Assembly (NCBI GenBank): GCA_020631735.1
Contig: CM036179.1
Span: 24,233,063-24,297,062, forward strand
Reading direction: 5' to 3'
Source: Saccharum officinarum
Taxonomy: Eukaryota; Streptophyta; Magnoliopsida; Poales; Poaceae
Length of the DNA: 64,000 bases
The notes under the pieces are model-generated. The model searched no databases. It saw only the letters and a list, made by a program, of their open reading frames with translations, and was not told where the DNA came from. This document shows, piece by piece, positions 1-12,808 of this stretch; the stretch's first letter is position 1, and each line of letters begins with the position of its first letter. Position numbers and translations under genes: made by a program.

Positions 1-568
1 AATGTTCCTTATACCTAGATAAAGAGTCATTTATGATATACATGATAGTATATATGCTAGAGTATATGAAAGACTTAGTAAATAACAAACTACATAAGAA
101 TATAATCTTTTAACTCATCTCCTATCTAGCTTACTAACTTATGAGTAGTCTAATTCTATCTTTGGGTGTTATCAACATTACACTTATCATTTATCATTAT
201 TGGCTTACCCCTGTTTGAGTATGTGCTATGTGATTGATTCCATCACAAGTAATGTATATTTGATCAATCCATTCTTGCCTACCCTTACTCTTCCCAGTGG
301 TAAAAATATAAATAACAATACCTGGAATACTCCTGGTAAAATGCTACAATGGTATAATTATCTGAGCGCTTATGGATTACTTTATATTCTTCTAGTCACA
401 TGAAATGATAAGATAACTACTTAGTAGCAATACTAGGCAGAACCAACAAACATTTTCTAGCTCCATCACCGGGGATGACAACCTAGTACTCATAGCTAGG
501 AGTGTAGGTAATTAGTAAGTGACAATCCAAAACAAGTGTCAAGTTAATAAATACCAACAAATATCAAT
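1..568. other. AT-rich stretch, no gene recognised
   Basis: This AT-rich segment precedes the LINE reading frame. The only open frame (200-403, 67 residues) has no recognisable motif. It may be the 5' untranslated part of the LINE that follows or older repeat DNA. Nothing can be assigned. Confidence 0.5.
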
Positions 569-1117
569 ATGGGATATAGTCCTAATCTAACAGAGGATAG
601 TGGAGTTGGTGCCCAGGAAACAAAAGTCTATGATATACCTTATGAGGTGGCTAAGGACAACAACATGCAGTAGGATGGGGGAATAATTGAGACTGCAATG
701 AAAGAGTTTAATGAGGAGAACCAGATACCAAAGAAAAGGCCCATGAAACAACAATGGGGTCCTGTTATCCCAATAAGGAGGAGTGCCAGGAACTTGGACA
801 CTGGAAAAACTATGTTGGATAAGGCACAGGAAGCTAAAAGGAAATGGAATTTGGAGGACAAACCAAGTAATTTACCTAAATCCTCATCCCTCTCTAAACC
901 TATTCTGCTTTTCGTTGCCAAGGACATTGGCTTAGAAATAGGGGATGGCAATCCTGATATAGTTGATAAAATGCTAGAACTTGACCCCAGTAGGAATGCT
1001 GCTAGCAAACTGTACTGTAATATAGCTAGCTATAGAAAGGACACTGCTCCTAGAAAGAAGTGTGCTGATCATGAAGTTAGTACTAGTGTTTCCATTTCTT
1101 CCCCAAATAAGTGTTAG
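569..1117 (+). pseudogene. LINE ORF1-like region, broken
   Basis: A frame opens at an ATG at 569 and runs to a TAG at 1117, with one in-frame TAG at 671-673. The product is basic and hydrophilic, with a patch reading IPIRRSARN followed by lysine-rich stretches; no named domain is visible. Its position directly upstream of an endonuclease-like region on the same strand suggests it is ORF1, or the linker before ORF2, of a plant non-LTR retrotransposon. ORF1 products of such elements normally bind RNA and accompany the ORF2 endonuclease and reverse transcriptase. The assignment rests on context more than on similarity, so it is moderate. Confidence 0.5.
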
Positions 1118-1194
1118 GCTGGAAAACCTTATGAGCATGGTTTTGACCAGGAAAAAGGTTGGTCCATTGTAGGTAATAAAAAGGTATGCTTAAT

Positions 1195-1675
1195 TCGTTG
1201 ACATGGAACACTTCCTTTAATTGGTATCATTTAGAAGCTAAAGGTTCTGCAAGAGGAATCCTGGTTAGATCTACTGCTGATCTCTTTACTATGACTATAG
1301 GAGAAGTGCTTACTTTCTCGGTTAGTGTAATGTTGACATGTAAGAAAACAGGGTTCTCCTAGAAGTTGATTGTGGTTTATGGTCCTGCTTATGGTGAGCA
1401 TAGACAAGATTTTTTAGATGAACTAGAGTCTATTATGAGTTGTTGACAAGGTCCTCTATTAGTTGGAGGGGACTTCAACTTAGTTAGATTGTCTGGTGAT
1501 AGGAGTAATGGTTTGGTTAATCATAGATGGGCTGATGGTTTCAATAATTGGATAGATAAATGGGGCCCCATTGAACTAATAGCTAGTAATAAAAGATTCA
1601 CTTGGACTAATAATTAGGATGTTCCTATTTTAGCTAAGATTGATAGAATTTTTGTTCACTGAATGGGAGGCTGCT
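1195..1675 (+). pseudogene. LINE endonuclease domain fragment
   Basis: Conceptual translation gives the plant LINE endonuclease landmarks in order: VVYGPAYGEHRQDF near 1373-1415, the core GPLLVGGDFNLVR near 1450-1490, and then a segment with KRFTWTN and AKIDRIFVH up to about 1660. In this family of apurinic endonuclease-like domains the GDFN and the later DR are metal or catalytic site residues; the domain nicks target DNA to prime reverse transcription. In-frame stops interrupt it (for example at 1444-1446 and 1618-1620), the N-terminal part of the domain is missing, and two bases appear lost near 1660. The sequence stops abruptly at about 1672 where the Gypsy LTR begins. The reverse transcriptase that should follow is absent; the C-terminal LINE domain reappears only at 33.9 kb. 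Confidence 0.75.
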
Positions 1676-3717
1676 ATAACAGAACCATCCAAATTATAAA
1701 AACATAAGTACAAAAACAATCATCAAAGTGATCAAATTTCTGTACTTATGCTTCCATAATCCTGGTAGTTCATGAAATCACAAAGGATTTCAAACCAACC
1801 AACATATAAACCAAGATCGTACATAGTTTAGCAGCTACAGTCACATATTACATAAAGTTCGCAACATAGTCTGAATACATCGGAGTTAACACATAAAGTT
1901 ATAACAAGCCAAATTTATAAATATGTAGCGGAAACAAATAGTTTTGAAACCACATCTAACACACTTAGTTCAGATACAGTGCTAGATAATGATCAAGTCC
2001 AACAAAAGCAGTAGATGAGACGTATGGAGTGACCATGCCCATGGTCCTAGTTGTCGCCCATCGCTGGATAAAGACAGTTGATGCAGTAACCATAATATAT
2101 CTGACCATCTGCAACAACAATGGGAACAAAGCCCTGAGTATGAGAAGGTACTCAGCTAAACTTACCCGTCTTAAACTAAAATAAAGTGGCACCAAGGAGT
2201 ATGCAAGGTTTTCTTTTAGTGGGCTAGCTTGACTCATTTACGAATAGTATAAGTTATCATGAATAAACCATTTAGAGTACTTTTGCATCATCTTCATTAT
2301 ACCTATTTAATCTAGGTAAGCACCTATGCTAGAGCAATCACTTGATTTACCATTAACATCAAAGGTTACCATCTCAGGTTTAGCACTTCCAACATCATCC
2401 ACATAAAGGATATAATATATGGCAAGGTAGACAAGGATATAATATATGCAGCAATGGTTTCACACAACTCCTATAACTTAATGCACCAAACATAAAGGAC
2501 GCAATTAAATTATTTGCAACCCGTAGGGAGGAAATGCTCCGGGGCTTGCCTTTCTCAAACGAGCTTGGCTAGTAATCCACGCACTCGCGAAGTTCCTCTC
2601 CTGGATCCTGGACCTCCTGCACCTCCTGTGTGGGAACTTCCGACTAGTTCACCTGGGCCTACTTCTCTTGAGCTGCTATTGGAAGCTCCTCCTGCGATCT
2701 TGTATGATGTGTATGTATGTGTGACTATAAGAATCGTGCATAGGATGGAAAATGATGCATGATGAACATGAGTGCTTGCATGTAGATGAACATTTCATAT
2801 CTAATTTACCGAGTAGGTGCAGATCTTCTCTCTAATCGAAGAGAGCACACCACAACAAGACATGCACACAATCATAAACAACAAACATGTTAAGTCATAC
2901 CAGTAGATTATTTAGTGCTTCAAAGATACCCAAAGTAACATATTTTACTTGGACATGCATTAAGGAATCTTAATTAATTTCACTTTAAACTAAGGTTTAG
3001 AACACACCATATATTTCTAGTGCATCAGAAAATTCTAAGAAAACTACAGTAGCTTCATCATGAAACAAGTTGCCTATCATAAAATTTTTAGATCAAATAA
3101 ATAAGTACAGTAACCTACACAAAAATGACAAGGAACAGGGCATAATTGCACATGAAAATACTTTGTACTATGAAAAGTGTCAAACAACAGATTTTATATT
3201 TTTTCCATAATCTACATAGAATAGGAACACTGTATGAAAAGTTTCACATGCATGTATTATTCATATTTTTGGCCCTAGCAATTCTACAAGAAACCAGCAA
3301 TTAATCCACCAAAATTACTTAGCCAGATTCTTTCATAGAACATGCATGTCATATATTTATCATAGAAAGTACATCACAAGAATAGACTAACAAAATTGGA
3401 ACCACATTTTTCTGAGCTATACAAAATTAGTTATGCATTTCCAAATATTACAACAATTTAAAGAATTAAATACAGCTCTATATAAAAGTATCTCAAAATT
3501 GATATGCAACATTTTTAAACTGTAGATCTACTCCCAAGAAGCACAACAAAATTTGTTTCACCAATTTTGGAGCTCTACAGAAAAGGATACACATTTTACA
3601 AGCTTTTATACAATTTCTGAAATCATTTTCCAAAATCATTTTCTTTAAAACCAGATCTGAAAATGCTACATGCACCCCGCTATCTCCCCTAGATTCCACA
3701 CGCACGTGGTGCCACGT

Positions 3718-6141
3718 TGAAGGGTCGAGATGGCGGACTAGAGGGGGGGTGAATAGTCCTTTCTAAAACTTAAACGCGTAGGCTAACCAAAACAAATGCG
3801 GAATTAAACTTATCGGTCTAGCCAAGACTACACCCCTCTATCTAAGTTCTCTAACACCTTGCAAAGATCCTAATTAAGCAACTAAGGTGCTAAGCTTGCC
3901 AAGAGCTCACCTAATCAATTCTAGAGCAAGGTCACACAAACCTATGCACTAGTACTTTGCCAAGCGAGGGAGCTCCTACACAACTAGTGAAGCAAAAGCA
4001 CAAAGCCTAAGCTCGCTAGCAAAGCTCAATAACAAGGCAACTAATGCCAAATTAGAGAGCGCAAAACACTTAGCTACACAAACTAAGCAATGTGACTAAC
4101 AAGGTTACACAAACCGAATTAGCCACGCAAAGGGGATACTTCTAGCTACACAAGCAAGAAGATAACTAGCAAGCTATCCAAGCAAACTAGTTACGAGAGC
4201 AACTACACAAGCACAAGTATATATGAAAGTAAATACAAGCTTGTGTTGCACGAAAGCAAACCACCGAGAAGAGTAGACAATGTTGACACGGTGATTTTCT
4301 CCCGAGGTTCACTTGGTTGCCACCAAGCTACGTCCCCGTTGTGTCGACCAACACTTCATGGTTCGGCGGCTAATCGGTCACACACCGAGCCTATCAAAAG
4401 GCACCGCAAGAACCCACCATAAAGTGTGGTAGCTCAATGACACGCTCAACTAGAGTTGCTCTTCGCGATCCCCGCGGGGTGAGCACAATCCCCCTCACAA
4501 AGCTTCTCCGGAGCCTCGCACAATCTTCTTGCAAGCTTCGACGGAGCCACAAGCCACCAAGCCGTCTAGGAGGTGGCAACCTCCAAGAGTAACAAGCACC
4601 ACCGGCTTGCAACACGATCACCTAGTGCCACACAATGCAATCTCTCAAAGCAACGCACTAGAATCGCTCTCTCACTCGATCCGATGAACACTATCAAGCA
4701 TGAGTGAGTTAGATGGCTCCCAAGCACTACCACACAAGTCACAAAGACTATAGTGTGCTCAGCTACCGGCCACGGCCGGCCAAGGCATCTATTTATAACC
4801 CCACGGTCAAATAGAGCCGTTACCCCTTCACTGGGCAGATTTCGGGACGACCGGACGCGCCGGTCGTAACTGACCGGACGCGCTCGGCCGCGTCTGATCC
4901 TCCAACGGTTACTGACCCCAACGGTCAAAACAACGACCGGACGCACCCCAGGCAACGACTGGACGCGCCCGTCAAACGACCGGACGCGCCGCTTCGAACG
5001 ACCGGATGCGCCGATCGCACTGACTCGCGCGCCCGTGAAGCAACGACCGGACGCGCCCCTCGCAACGACCGGACGCGACAGTGTCCGCGTCCGGTTAGAG
5101 TCCAGTAAGCTCCCTCAACGATCGGACGCGTCCGATCATGTGTGACCGGACGCGCCTCGCGTCCGATCGTCCTTGCGAAACTCAGTTTTCTCTGGACACC
5201 TGACCGGACGCGCCGGTCCCGCGAGTGACCAGACGCGCCGGTTGCAAACCCTAGCACCCGCGCCTGCGCTGTACTGACCGGACGCGTCCGGTCATACCAT
5301 GACCGCGTCCGGTGCAGCGTCCGGTCACCTCTGTGACCTCCGTTCGCCTCTGTTTCTTTTCCGACTTCCGGCGTAGTGGAAAATAGACATTTCAACTTCT
5401 CGAAAACACCTGAATCCCGCCTCGCAAGCTCGGCGGGAGGGAGAGAGGATCTCAAACCCTCTCTACCACTCAAACTCCACCACCATCGCAAATGTGCTAA
5501 CACCACCAAGTGATCACCACCTTGTGCACGTGTGTTAGCATTTTCATAATCATTTTACCGAAGGAGTTAACCACTCAACTTGCCACGCCACTCGATCCTA
5601 GCAACGATGCATAGTTAGATCACACGAGTCGCACTAGATGACCGATATGCAAACAAGTTTGCCCCTCTTGATAGTACGGCCATCTATCCTAAACCCGGTC
5701 ATAAACTTCTCTACACACCTATGATCGGTGAAATGGAAATGCCCTAGGTTATACCTTTGCCTTGCGCATTCCACTTCATCTCCTCCGACATTGATGCAAC
5801 ACATGCACCAACCAATCACCAAATGATATGATTCACTTCATATCATCACGTGACCATATTGGTTCATCGATCTTGACCTCACTTGCTCTTCACCGTTGCC
5901 TCGGTCCTTCGGCGCCAAGCCATCACACAACTTGCCCTTCACCCTAGCAACCGGTCCATCAAGCCAAGCCTCATCTTGATCTTCTCCACCTTGGTCACAT
6001 GACTCCATGTCATGTCTCATATGCAATGAGCTCCTTCATGACACCATCACATGTGGACTAATCTCCTATGTATCTCACATAACCACATATTAGTCCACCT
6101 AAGTTATCACTCAATTACCAAAACCAAACAAGGACCTTTTA
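3718..6141 (-). mobile_element. Solo LTR of a Sirevirus-like Copia element
   Basis: The segment opens TGAAGGGTCGAGATGGC and closes GGACCTTTTA, matching in design the LTRs at 6545 and 15069 (TGAAAGGTC to GACTTTCA). It has the same internal order: a leader mentioning a gggggtgaatag tract, a long unstructured part, and an array of ACCGGACGCG-type repeats at about 4840-5340. Flanking pentamers are CACGT (3713-3717) and CACAT (6142-6146), a target duplication with one change. No internal retrotransposon region is attached, so this looks like a solo LTR left after LTR-LTR recombination. It is longer (about 2.4 kb) and clearly diverged from the LTRs of the composite. Several open frames inside it are by-products of the repeats. 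Confidence 0.75.
4830..5345. repeat. ACCGGACGCG degenerate repeat array in the solo LTR
   Basis: Short units built on GACCGGACGCG and its near-complement CGCGTCCGGTC recur about every 20-40 bases through this stretch, in both orientations, giving many small GC-rich inverted repeats. The same type of array occurs in the two full composite LTRs. It lies upstream, in the element's own orientation, of the likely R/U5 part. Confidence 0.8.
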
Positions 6142-6544
6142 CACATGGGACCCACGGGTCAACGAGCCCCACCCGTCGATCACGTAGAGGTAGGGGCGGT
6201 GCTGATCGCCGGGATCTTGCCGACCCGGCCACAGGGTGAGCACCTACGTGTTCCCCGCGACGAGGCGAACAAGAAGCCCTAGCAGATGGCACTAGAGGAG
6301 CACCAGCGTGCGCTCGCCGATGTGCACGGCAGAGCGGCGGCGCTGCTCGATGGCGGAAAGGCGTCCCTAGCCACGGCGCGGCTCAAGAAGGGGCGGACGA
6401 GGCTCGCGGCGTCAAGGCGGAGCGAAGGCGCTTGAAAACAAGGGAAAAAGAGAGAGAAAGGAGGGGCGCAGTGGGGTCGCTGGCGCAGCCGAGGGCTCCG
6501 ACGAGGTCCGGCGGAGCTCCTGTGAGCAATGCAAGGCGCACGGG
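6142..6544. other. Gypsy LTR middle block, no gene
   Basis: GC-rich DNA between the solo LTR and the composite Sirevirus. It ends ACGGG at 6540-6544, which is the left copy of the composite's target duplication, and continues after it at 18459. It contains a poly-purine patch (gggaaaaagagagagaaaggagg) near 6440. No coding region is supported. Confidence 0.6.
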
Positions 6545-8436
6545 TGAAAGGTCTTGATGGCTAGAGGGGGGTGAATAGCCTTTTAAAAATTTCTACAAAG
6601 ACAAGCTAAACAAGTTTATCAATATAACAAGTAGCGAGATGCGAGTTTTGCTTAGCCTACGGGGTGTTTGCAAGCCACCTAACCAATTCACAATTCTAGT
6701 ATATTTGCACTCAACCGCACAAAGTCAAACCGAGAAGGTAACTACAACTACAACTAGCAAGCTACACAAAGGAGCTACTCTAGCAAAGCTAACTAGCTAG
6801 CAAAGATAACTAAGAAGGTAATGCGGAGTTGAGTTAGGAGAGTTTCACCGAGGGGTGAAGTATTGAGCCAACCAATATGATCAACAATGAATACCAAGAC
6901 AACCGAACACCGGGATCAATCAATCATAATATGAAAGTGATGACACGAAGATTTATCCTGAGGTTCACGTGCTTGCCGACACGCTAGTCCCCGTTGTGTC
7001 CCTCTTCACCACGTGGTTCGATGGCTAACCGATCTCACACCGAGCCTCTCAAAAGGCGCCACAAGAACCTACCAAATGGCAAAAGGTTGCAATGACACCA
7101 GTAATTTACTAACGTTGCCTTTGGCGCTTCGTCGAGGTAGGCACAAACCCTTCACAATCACCGGAGGTGGCCAAGAACAATCACCAACTCTTGCCAACGC
7201 CTCCAAGCTGCTCCAAGCCATCTAGGTGGCGGCAACCACCAAGAGAAACAAGAATCCCGCAGCAAATCAACCACCAAGTGCCAACTAGATGCAATCTCAC
7301 AATGCAAATGCACTTGGATCACTCAATCTCACTTCGAATATGCAAAGAAGCAAGAGAGATGAGTAGGAGGGGAGTTGCTTAGCTCAAAGTGCTCACAAGT
7401 ATGTCAAAATGTTCAAGAGATAGAGCCTTGAGCAGGCCAACGAGTATTTATAGACGTACCCCTTCGAATATAGCCGTTAGAAACTTGAAGCAGCCGAAGT
7501 CGTGTTGACCAGACGCGCTGATCAAACTGACCGGACACGCCGATCACACAGCGACTACGCTCGCGAACCACCGACCGGACGCGCTCCACACAACGACCGG
7601 ACGCACGAAGCTCGATCGGACGCGCTGGTCCCATAACGGACCGGGCGCGCTGGTCAAGCCTGAGCAACGCACAACGAAACATCGACCGAACGCGCTACAG
7701 AACTTACTAGATGCCACAGTGCCAGCGTCCGGTTGGAGTCCAGTAAGCTCCCTGAACGACCGGACGCATCCGGTCGACAGTGACCGAACGCGCCACCGTG
7801 TCCGATCAAAAACAGAAACATGCACAGACGCTGAACACTGACCGGATGCATCCGGTCAAACAGAGACCGCGTCCGGTCCAGCGTTCAGTCACTTCTGTGA
7901 CCTCCGTTCACCTTCGTTTCTTTTCCGACTTTCGGCGTAGTGGAAAATAGTCGTTTCAAACCCTCGAAAACGCCTAAATCCCGCCAACCCTCTCTACCGC
8001 TCAAACTCCACCGCCTTTGCAAATGTGCTAACACCACCAAGTGATCTTGTCATGTGCGAGTGTGTTAGCATTTTCACAATCATTTTTTGAGGCGTTATTA
8101 GTTCTATCCAAATGCATATGATTATGAAATGCACACCTAGAGGCACTTAGGAGTTCAATAGCCGCGTCATTCCCCTCTTTATAGTACGGTTATCTATCCT
8201 ATAATGTAACCACACCCACTAGGTGTCTTGGTTACTAAAACACAACCCTTAAGCATATACCTTTGTCTTGATCACGTAGGGTTGCGTCTAAATCCAAGTG
8301 TGGCCATCATGATCACCATGTCCATCTTACCACCAACCTTGGAATGTACTAATCCTCATATGCTACATACAACTTAGGCATAGGATTAGTACTTAGGTAT
8401 TGTCACTAATTACCAACACCAAACATAGGACTTTCA
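6545..8436 (-). repeat. LTR1 (3' LTR) of the composite Sirevirus
   Basis: It starts TGAAAGGTCTTGATGG and ends CATAGGACTTTCA, with inverted ends TGAAAG/CTTTCA. It aligns base for base with LTR2 over its full length with scattered substitutions. The middle (about 7500-7890) has the ACCGGACGCG repeat array. The host pentamer ACGGG precedes it. Confidence 0.92.
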
Positions 8437-9699
8437 ATCTCTCCCTTGTTGGTAATTGGTGACAAGCCTTTCACAAAGATATTATGATAGAATTTTGATT
8501 GAACCCATGTCACATTGTCCAAGTATATTACCATGTGTAAGAATTATGGACATGTGATCATGAATTCAAATTGATAGCAATGGCTCCCCCTACATGTATG
8601 CTATATGTTTGGATTTTGGAAGCATACATGTTAGATAGGAAAGATTAGGAGCATTGACTACCAATAGGTGCTAAGTGTTTTAGATTATAGACCTTTGAAG
8701 CGTGATACCATCGGAGTAGCGATAAACACCATCTTAGCACCTTGTGTAGTTAGATACCACTTGGAAAAGCACAAACATAACTAGAAACCTCATGAGATCA
8801 ACATTATAAGCAAGGCTCTAGTACCACTTTGAAAAACATGAAGCAAGAAAAATCTAACTACTTACTATTCATGCTAGTACCTCAATACACCATTCAAATT
8901 ATACTAGCAAGTCACCACACAAGCAAAGTATCGGAGAAAAAGAAATGCATAACTATGCATCATACATATGAAGTGCACATGGAAATGCAACATTCATGTT
9001 TAAGAGCTTGCTCCCCCTACTTGTGTGCTTGAAATTTTAGTTGATCCCCTTGTTTTATCAATTATCCCCTTTAGGTTTTCTTCCCCTTTAGAATCTATCT
9101 TTGTGAACAACATTTTCTCCCCCTTTGGCACCAATGACCACAAGGGACCAAATTTTAGATATAATATCATGTCATGTTATGGGGTGAGGATCAAGTTTGT
9201 GATTCAACCTAGATTGCTTGCATAAGTGAAATGCTTCGGTTTGATCCAAGGGCAAGCTTCTTCACACCTCACTAGAAGGGTTATCATGCACCATGTTGAA
9301 GCAAATATTTAGACAAGTTTTCTAGATTAAACACTTAGGATCACAAGCTACTTAAACAAATTATATGCTACCACTAGATCATATAAGTCATGGAAACAAT
9401 AGTGGCACCATATAAACTTCAAATTCATTTGATTTTCATGAATGAGTCTACAACATGTAAATTATGACTAGATGCACTAAACAAGTCCTTAGCATAGAAT
9501 GTATGACATGTCAACCAATTATACCTTAGGGCTCGAAGTAGAGGCATGTCATATATGGGGTGCATCAACTCATGTTGGAGAAGTCAAGTATGTTCAACTC
9601 ATTCTTTAGCTTGTGAAATCTCTTCTCATCAAGTGGCTTGGTGAATAGATCGGCTAATTGATCTTCGGTGCCCACACTCTCAATAGCAATGTCAGCCTT
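8437..9699 (-). promoter_or_regulatory. Internal 3' noncoding region with several polypurine tracts
   Basis: This 1.26 kb lies between pol and LTR1 and has no coding region. Read on the minus strand it contains several G/A blocks: next to the LTR (8437-8450), near 8583-8592, 9009-9019, 9065-9090 and 9117-9126. The tract beside the LTR is the expected primer for plus-strand DNA synthesis. Multiplied polypurine tracts upstream of the 3' LTR are a known trait of Sireviruses. No envelope-like frame is present, although some members of the lineage carry one here. Confidence 0.7.
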
Positions 9700-11229
9700 T
9701 TATTGATGATCTCTAATGAAATGATGACGAACATCAATATGCTTTGTTCTTTGATGTTGAACTGGATTGTTGGTTAGCTTCACGGCACTTTCATTATCAT
9801 ATAGCAATGGCACATTCTTGAAGTTGATTCCAAAATCTTTCAATGTTGCCTTCATCCACAAGATTTGTGCACAACAACTACCCGTGGCGATGTATTCTGC
9901 TTCGGCGGTAGATAGTGCAATACTATTTTGCTTCTTGCATGACCATGAGACAAGTGATCTTCCCAACAATTGACAAGTCCCGGAAGTGCTCTTTCTCTCC
10001 ACTTTGTCACCGGCATAGTCGGAATCTGAATATCCAACTAGCTCAAAGCTTGCACCTTTGGGATACCATAATCCAACATCTTGTGTATTCTTTAAGTACC
10101 TCAATATTCTCTTTGTTGCCTTCAAATGAATTTCTCTTGGTTAGGCTTGAAACCTTGCACACATGCATACACTAAACATCACATCAGGCCTAGATGTCGT
10201 CACATAGAGTATGCTACCAATCATAGATCTATATAGCTTTTGATCCACCATGTTGCCATTCTTGTCACTATCCAAGCTTCTATTAGTGCTCATTGGAGTA
10301 GTGATTCCTTTTGCATCTTCCATACCAAACTTCTTTAACATATCCTTTATGTATTTGGTTTGGCTTACAAATATTCCTTCCTTCATTTGTTTGATCTGAA
10401 GTCTAAGAAAGAAACTAAGTTCACCAATCATTGACATTTCAAATTTCTTTGCCATCGTTTTCCCAAACTCATCATAATAATCTTGATTGGTTGAGCCAAA
10501 TATGATATCATCAACATATATTTGCAACATAAACAAGTCTTTCCCAATCTTCTTGGTAAAGAGAGTAGTATCCACTTTGCCCATGACAAATCCTTTAGAT
10601 AGCAAGAAGTCTCTTAATCTTTCATACCATGCTCTAGGTGCTTGCTTCAATCTATACAAAGCTTTTCTCAATTTGTATATATGATTGGGTTTCTTGTCAT
10701 CTTAAAAACCAGGAGGTTGCTCCACATACACCTCTTCTTGAATGTACCAATTGAGAAATGCACTCTTTACATCCATTTGATATAGCTTGATATTGTGAGC
10801 ACAAGCATAGGCAAGTAGAATCCTAATTGCTTCGAATCTTGCAACCGGGGCATAAGTTTCACCAAAGTCAAGACCCTCTATTTGTGTGTAACCTTGAGCT
10901 ACTAGTCTTACTTTGTTCCTTACTACTATCCCATCTTGATCTTGTTTGTTGTGAAAGACCCATCTTGTTCCAATAGCATTGTGATCCTTAGACCTCTCAA
11001 CTAGTTCTCATACTTCATTTCTCTTAAAGTTGTTGAGCTCTTCATGTATTGCATTTACCCAATCCGGATCTCTCAATGCTTTATCAATGTCCTTGGGTTC
11101 TTCCATTGATACAAAAGAAGAGTGAGCACAAAAAGATACCAATCTTGATCTAGTTTGAACTCCCCTTTGTATGTCACCAATGATGGAATCCAATGGATGG
11201 TCTCTTGCAATGTTAGTTGGTTGAAGCAC
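9700..11229 (-). pseudogene. Copia reverse transcriptase and RNase H, broken
   Basis: Minus-strand translation gives a Copia reverse transcriptase with the RLKQAPRAWY block and the catalytic YVDDIIFG (about 10510-10535), then the downstream RPDVMFSVC block. RNase H follows at 9700-10125 with the landmarks GYSDSDYAGD, ALSTAEAEYIA, DNESAV and KHIDVRHHFIRD. The enzyme copies the element RNA into DNA inside virus-like particles. The frame is interrupted: a stop separates 9700-10125 from 10141-10671, more stops lie near 10690-11010, and the amino-terminal part is a separate frame at 11008-11229. It is therefore not translatable as one polyprotein. Codon use and strand agree with the integrase and gag to its right. 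Confidence 0.9.
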
Positions 11230-11422
11230 TTGGACTTAATTGCTTGGATGTTGATGTTGATCATAAGTTGGAGATGATGAGCTAGCCACTTGTTGGTCTT
11301 GTTGCACTTGAGATGATGTACTAGCTTGATTTTGCATTAGAGAACCACTAGCTTGTGTAATTGGACATTGGAGCACTTGATCTTTATTGTCATCCACATC
11401 AATCACTTGCTTTGGCCTAATA

Positions 11423-12766
11423 TCACCAATATCCATTTCCTTTATAAGCATTACTCAATTGAGTTTCTTTCACATCATCCAAGTTTTCTTCTTCATCTTG
11501 AGAGTCATTTATTTCATCAAACTCAATATCATGTACTTCTTCAAGTTGTCCACTAGCTAGGTTCCATACTCTATAAGCTTTGCTAGTAGTTGAGTAACCA
11601 AGTAGGAATCCTTCATCACATTTTTTCTCAAACTTGCTCAATCTAATACCCTTCTTCAAGATGTAGCATTTGCAACCAAATACCCGAAAGTATGCAATGT
11701 TAGGCTTTCTTCCATTTAAGATCTCATATGGTGTCTTCTCTAGAAACTTGTGGCAATAGAGGCGGTTGCTATAGAAGCAAGCCGTGTTGATTGCTTCGGC
11801 CCAAAATGAATGACTCACATTATACTCATTCAACATTGATCTTGCCATGTCAATTAAGGTTCTATTCTTCCTCTCAACTAGGCCATTTGATTGAGGTGTA
11901 TACTTGGCCGAGAATTGATGCTTGATTCCAAGCTCATCACATAGCTCATCAACTCTTGTGTTTCGAAACTCACTTCCATTGTTACTTCTCACTTTCTTGA
12001 TTGTGGTCTCAAACTCATTTTGCACTCTCTTGATGAACTTCTTGAATATGTCAAATACATCACTCTTGTCCACAAGAAAGAATACCCATGTGTATCTAGT
12101 GAAATCATCCACAATCACAAAGCCATACTTGTTGCCACCAATGCTTGTGTATGTAGTTGGCCTAAATAGATCCATGTGCAACAACTCAAATGCCTTGGAA
12201 GTACTCATAATGCTCTTCAATGGATGAGTGTTGCCCACTTGCTTTCTGGCTTGACATGCACTACATAGCTTATCCTTCTCAAATGTGACATCCTTCAAGC
12301 ATCTAACTAAGTCATGCTTCACTAACTTGTTCAATTGCTTCATGCCAACATGACCAAGTCTTCTATGCCATAACCAACCCATACTTGATTTGGTGAGCAA
12401 GCATGTTGAAAGTTGAGTGTCACTAGCATTGAAATCAACCAAGTATAGATTCTCATATCTAAAGCCCTTGAAGATCAAATTAGAGCCATCAACACTAACT
12501 ATCTCCACATCATCAACACCAAATATGCACTTGAAACCAAGATCACACAATTGAGCAACCGAGAGAAGATTGAAGTTCAACTTTTCAACTAAGAGCACAT
12601 TGGAAATGCTATGATCATTTGAGATTGCAATCCTTCCAAGAGCCTTGACATCACCCTTGCTATTGTCACCAAATGTGATGCTATCAATGCCACTATCATT
12701 TGATTTGAGAGAGTTGAACATTCTTGAATCACCGGTCATATGTTGAGAGCACCCACTATCAAGCAC
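11423..12766 (-). pseudogene. Copia protease end and integrase
   Basis: A 447-residue open stretch. It begins with the protease active-site motif MLDSGCSQHMTG, continues into the GAG-pre-integrase zinc-binding HHCC region (WHRRLGHVGM, then CSACQARKQ), and reaches the integrase core. The first catalytic aspartate is in HMDLFRP, and the glutamate is in PQSNGLVERKNRT. The second catalytic aspartate, which in this family lies in an SDNG motif, reads SNNG here, an Asp to Asn change that should abolish strand transfer. The C-terminal part contains the GYSTTSKAYRVWN block typical of Copia integrases. The next frame (11236-11451) continues the linker toward reverse transcriptase. Confidence 0.9.
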
Positions 12767-12808
12767 CCAATGCCTTCCTCCGGCCTTGTAATTTACCTAC
12801 AAAATAAA

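Noticed and set aside
640..1008. Minus-strand frame of 122 residues
   Set aside because: It is the antisense shadow of the LINE ORF1-like frame.
4830..5345. CRISPR-like array of short repeats and spacers
   Set aside because: Units vary in sequence, orientation and spacing and sit in LTRs of a eukaryotic retrotransposon; there is no cas context.
4394..5509. Long arginine-rich open frames on the minus strand
   Set aside because: They lie in the ACCGGACGCG array and GC-rich part of the solo LTR; their composition follows the repeat, and no domain is visible.
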